64,000 nt of DNA, taken from contig CAYJIM010000002.1 of the NCBI GenBank assembly GCA_964370215.1, forward strand, positions 41,270-105,269. Direction: 5' to 3'. The DNA is from Massiliimalia sp964370215. Lineage in GTDB: Bacteria > Bacillota > Clostridia > Oscillospirales > Ruminococcaceae. Of the stretch, positions 61,459 to 64,000 are shown in pieces; positions within the stretch are counted from its first letter, which is position 1, and every line of letters starts with the position of its first letter. The notes beneath the pieces are model-generated. The model did not search any database, was not told where the DNA came from, and worked only from the letters and a program-made list of their open reading frames with translations. The position numbers were made by a program, and so were the translations under genes.

Positions 61459-62943
61459 TGCTGTTTTCAAGCGGTAGTACCGTTTGGCCAATTGGTGGAT
61501 GGAGGCAGCAAGGGTGTCATTTAGATCAATAGGGTCACAGCGCCATTGCCAGTTGCCACCGACGGTAGAAGGGATGTTTGTACGCGCTGTATCGTTCAGC
61601 AACAAGAAATCCTGCATGGGGACGATGACTGTATCTGCTACACTCTGGTAGAGTGACACAATCATGCGAGGCACCACTTGATCGGCACGCTTGACATCGA
61701 GATATTCTTTACAGTGCCGTCTAGTTTTGCGATCGGCCAACTGCCACCAGCCGAGTGTGGTAGAATTGTCATGGGTGCCGGTGTAAGCGATACAATTTTT
61801 AGGATAGTTGTGCGGCAAATATTCCCCGTCTGACAATTCCGGATTGAATCCAAACTGCAACACCTTCATGCCCGGATAGCCGCAATCCTTCAACAGTTTA
61901 CGTACCGTGTCGGTCAAGAACCCGAGGTCTTCGGCAATGATGGGCACCTCACCCAGTTGGTCGGCAATGGCATGAAACAGATCCATGCCGGGACCCTGTT
62001 GCCAAACCCCATTGCGTGCTGTTTTGTCACCGTAGGGAATGGCGTAGTACTCATCAAATCCACGGAAATGATCAATGCGGGTCAAGTCATACAATTCGGT
62101 GGCATAACGCACTCGACTGATCCACCAACGGTAGTTGTTTTTCTGCATCGCTGTCCAGTTATAGAGTGGGTTTCCCCACAATTGTCCGTCTGCGGTAAAG
62201 GCATCAGGGGGACAGCCAGCTACTTTGTTTGGCTTTTTTTGTTTGTCAAGGTCGTATTCTTTGGGATTGGTCCAGACATCGGCACTATCCAACGCCACAT
62301 AAATAGGGATATCACCGACAATACCGATCCCTTTTTGGTTGGCATAGGCTTTCAGTGCCTGCCACTGGCTTGTAAACATAAATTGCAAAAATTGCCAAAA
62401 GGCAATGTCATCGGCAAGTTCTTCACGGCGTTTTTGCATACACTCCTTGACACGATTTTTTTCCTCATCCGTCCAATCATACCAACACACATCGTTGTTT
62501 TTTTGTTTGATGCTCATAAAGAGGGCATAGTCCAATAGCCAATGGCGCTCTTTCTTTTTGTATCGCTCAAATGCTGTTTGTGGTGTTTTACAAAAGCGTT
62601 TGTAGGCAGTGCGTAACAATGGGTACCGCTTGTGGTAAATGCCCGCATAGTCGATGTCATGCGGGTCGGCACCCCAATTTACAGCATCCACTTCTTTTTG
62701 GGTCAGTAAACCCTCTTGGATCAACAACGTGAGATCGATAAAATAGGGGTTACCGGCAAAGGTAGAAAAGGACTGATAGGGGGAGTCACCGTAACTGGTC
62801 TGTCCTAGAGGGAGGATTTGCCAATAACTCTGTCCTGCTTTCTCCAAAAAGTCTACAAAGTCATAGGCGGTCTTGCCAAAGGTACCGATACCATAAGGGG
62901 AGGGGAGGGAAGAAATCGGCAGTAAAATACCACATCGTCTCAT
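61453..62943 (-). CDS. malQ: 4-alpha-glucanotransferase (amylomaltase)
   Basis: 496 residues, GH77 family. Typical text: CGILLPISSLPSPYGIGTFG at the start, YWQILPLGQTSYGDSPYQS, RIDHFRGFDEYYAIP (catalytic Asp in RIDHFRG), IIAEDLGFLT (acid/base Glu) and YTGTHDNSTTLGWW. It rearranges maltodextrins or glycogen in the cytoplasm. GGAGTTTTTT is before the ATG. No other glycogen gene is next to it. Confidence 0.97.
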   Translation of the reverse strand: MRRCGILLPISSLPSPYGIGTFGKTAYDFVDFLEKAGQSYWQILPLGQTSYGDSPYQSFSTFAGNPYFIDLTLLIQEGLLTQKEVDAVNWGADPHDIDYAGIYHKRYPLLRTAYKRFCKTPQTAFERYKKKERHWLLDYALFMSIKQKNNDVCWYDWTDEEKNRVKECMQKRREELADDIAFWQFLQFMFTSQWQALKAYANQKGIGIVGDIPIYVALDSADVWTNPKEYDLDKQKKPNKVAGCPPDAFTADGQLWGNPLYNWTAMQKNNYRWWISRVRYATELYDLTRIDHFRGFDEYYAIPYGDKTARNGVWQQGPGMDLFHAIADQLGEVPIIAEDLGFLTDTVRKLLKDCGYPGMKVLQFGFNPELSDGEYLPHNYPKNCIAYTGTHDNSTTLGWWQLADRKTRRHCKEYLDVKRADQVVPRMIVSLYQSVADTVIVPMQDFLLLNDTARTNIPSTVGGNWQWRCDPIDLNDTLAASIHQLAKRYYRLKTAD

Positions 62944-63101
62944 AAAAAACTCCTTTCCACATCAAACACAAAAAATGACGACTCTTATGCAGGGTTCTAT
63001 TACTTTTAAGGTAACATAAAGTTCTTTATTTGTCAAATGAAAATAAAATAAATTAAAAATTTTATTGAATATATCTAAATTTGATTTTGTTTTACCAGTA
63101 G

Positions 63102-63130
63102 TTGAAATTCGTTTCAAAGTATGTTACACT
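63102..63130 (+). promoter_or_regulatory. Promoter and operator-like repeat of the SDR gene
   Basis: TTGAAA (63102-63107), 17-base spacer, TACACT (63125-63130). TTGAAA-TTCG-TTTCAA (63102-63117) is a perfect inverted repeat over the -35 box. The malQ-SDR divergent space (62944-63167) holds nothing else clear. Confidence 0.5.
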
Positions 63131-63167
63131 GGAAAAAATGTTTCCATGATAGAAAGGAAGAAAACCC

Positions 63168-63872
63168 ATGTTTACAGGAAAAGTAGCGGTTGTGACCGGT
63201 GCCGCAGGTGGTATTGGCCGTTGTATTGCAAAAGAGCTTGAAAAAAGGGGGGCAAAAGTGTGTATCATTGACCTCAAAGACAACGATTATTTTGTTGGAG
63301 ATCTGGCAAGGCAAAGCGACATCGATGCCTTTGTACAAAAGGTGGTTGCCGATGTCGGCCGAGTGGATTTTTTGGTCAACAATGCCATCTTGCCGGGCAA
63401 AGGGATTGACAGCTGTAGTTATGACGAGTTCAATCGGGCCCTTTATGTTGGGGTGACAGCGCCTTTTTATCTTACCCAACAACTGCTCCCTTATTTTACA
63501 GAGGGTGCGGCAGTAGTCAACATCTCTTCTAGTCGTGATCGTCAAAGTCAAGCGTTTACCGAAAGTTATACTGCGGCAAAGGGCGGCATTGCAGCACTTA
63601 CCCATGCCCTTGCCATGAGCCTGTCGCCAAAGGTGCGGGTCAATTCTGTTTCCCCCGGCTGGATTGATACCGATTTTACCGTGTATGAGGGACCCGATGC
63701 CCACCAACATCCGGTAGGGAGAGTCGGCAATCCACTTGACATTGCAAACACGGTACTGTTTTTGTGTTCCGATCAAGCAGGCTTTATCACAGGGGAAAAC
63801 ATCTGTGTCGATGGTGGCATGACCCGAAAGATGATTTACCACGATGATGAGGGATGGACTTTGAAAGGATAA
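63168..63872 (+). CDS. Short-chain dehydrogenase/reductase (SDR)
   Basis: 234 residues, classical SDR. NAD(P) loop TGAAGGIG (10-17), NNA after LV (LVNNAILPG), catalytic Ser in NISSS and Tyr/Lys in ESYTAAKGG, and the usual GENICVDGG end. Asp in IIDLKD after beta-2 suggests NAD rather than NADP. Substrate unknown. AGAAAGGAAG precedes the ATG. Confidence 0.9.
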   Translation: MFTGKVAVVTGAAGGIGRCIAKELEKRGAKVCIIDLKDNDYFVGDLARQSDIDAFVQKVVADVGRVDFLVNNAILPGKGIDSCSYDEFNRALYVGVTAPFYLTQQLLPYFTEGAAVVNISSSRDRQSQAFTESYTAAKGGIAALTHALAMSLSPKVRVNSVSPGWIDTDFTVYEGPDAHQHPVGRVGNPLDIANTVLFLCSDQAGFITGENICVDGGMTRKMIYHDDEGWTLKG

Positions 63873-63879
63873 AAAATCA

Positions 63880-63919
63880 CAGCAGGGGCGACCGTTTAGA
63901 ATCGACTCTGCTGTGATAG
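63880..63919. terminator. Hairpin between the SDR gene and the next minus-strand gene
   Basis: Stem ATCACAGCAG / CTGCTGTGAT with an inner partly paired loop, between convergent genes; no T-tract. Confidence 0.6.
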
Positions 63920-63929
63920 GGAAAGTGGA

Positions 63930-64000
63930 TCACACCTCTTGTAATATGGCTTGGATGGTGTCTTTTGCTTCGGGGATGGTATGGTAGGTGATGAGTGCTT
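63930..64000 (-). CDS. C-terminal end of an unidentified minus-strand gene
   Basis: Reading the minus strand from the window edge gives ALITYHTIPEAKDTIQAIL then QEV and a TGA stop at 63930-63932. Only about 22 residues are present, too few to name a family. The convergent hairpin just beyond supports this as a real gene end. Confidence 0.5.
   Translation of the reverse strand, partial: ALITYHTIPEAKDTIQAILQEV

Overview
The window reads as the chromosome of a Gram-positive anaerobe of the class Clostridia, probably near the Oscillospirales; I would not name a genus. Pointers are the families present (PFL/UPF0210 with an ACT-domain partner, DUF6062, DUF6320, DUF6110, TIGR03960/TIGR03936 radical SAM pair, NrdR, two-subunit iron-sulfur serine dehydratase), strong AGGAGG-type ribosome binding sites, some TTG/GTG starts, and an RND pump with no outer-membrane partners. 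Coding density is high, intergenic spaces are short, and many hairpin terminators sit between genes. I see no rRNA, tRNA, CRISPR array, phage or transposase gene. Two runs of exactly 100 N (11142-11241 and 53988-54087) show this is a scaffolded draft assembly.

Layout. 1-3.3 kb: the end of an acyltransferase-like gene with its DUF6320 partner, a metallo-beta-lactamase-fold hydrolase and a GloA-type glyoxalase. 3.3-6.6 kb (minus): YczE/YitT-type membrane protein, shikimate kinase, a MetRS-like synthetase. 7-12.4 kb: PucR-type regulator, ftsE, ftsX, a coiled-coil M23 peptidase and a CtpA-type S41 protease, a cell-wall-remodelling cluster. 12.6-17.2 kb: greA, lysS, a membrane protein, ilvD. 17.4-21.5 kb: a 1368-residue RND transporter with a coiled-coil insertion. 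21.8-26.2 kb: lon, engB and a LysA-family decarboxylase. 26.25-26.95 kb: a noncoding island of tandem composite repeats. 27-36.8 kb: UPF0210/ACT pair (minus), PHP phosphatase, DUF6062 protein, RlmB, a P-type-ATPase-like protein that lost its catalytic aspartate, and a radical SAM pair. 36.8-38.3 kb: two A+T-rich accessory genes. 38.6-42.6 kb: sugar isomerase, nrdR, then minus-strand upp, rpiB, tsaB, tsaE and DUF378. 42.7-48.1 kb: NERD protein, a MarR-MATE-GNAT operon, a DUF4349 lipoprotein, flavodoxin and a small AraC-type regulator. 48.2-50.7 kb: DUF6110, a P1B-type ATPase and a 26-residue membrane peptide. 50.7-52.9 kb (minus): ATP-grasp enzyme and a membrane-anchored prenyltransferase-repeat surface protein. 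53-58.6 kb: a heterodimeric ABC exporter, then sdaAB-sdaAA. 58.7-64 kb: PHP protein, PilZ-HD-GYP pair, malQ (minus), an SDR enzyme and the tail of a minus-strand gene.

The most unusual items are the inactive-looking P-type ATPase homologue (31830-34148), the DUF6110/ATPase/peptide locus whose pump lacks the usual CPC motif, the RND pump with its large coiled-coil insertion and its promoter-operator-terminator leader, and a flavodoxin leader with two matching TTAGT-N4-ACTAA boxes that suggest metal control. The second N gap is almost certainly an artefact: a 55-base sequence is repeated exactly on both sides, and collapsing it restores one open ABC transporter gene.
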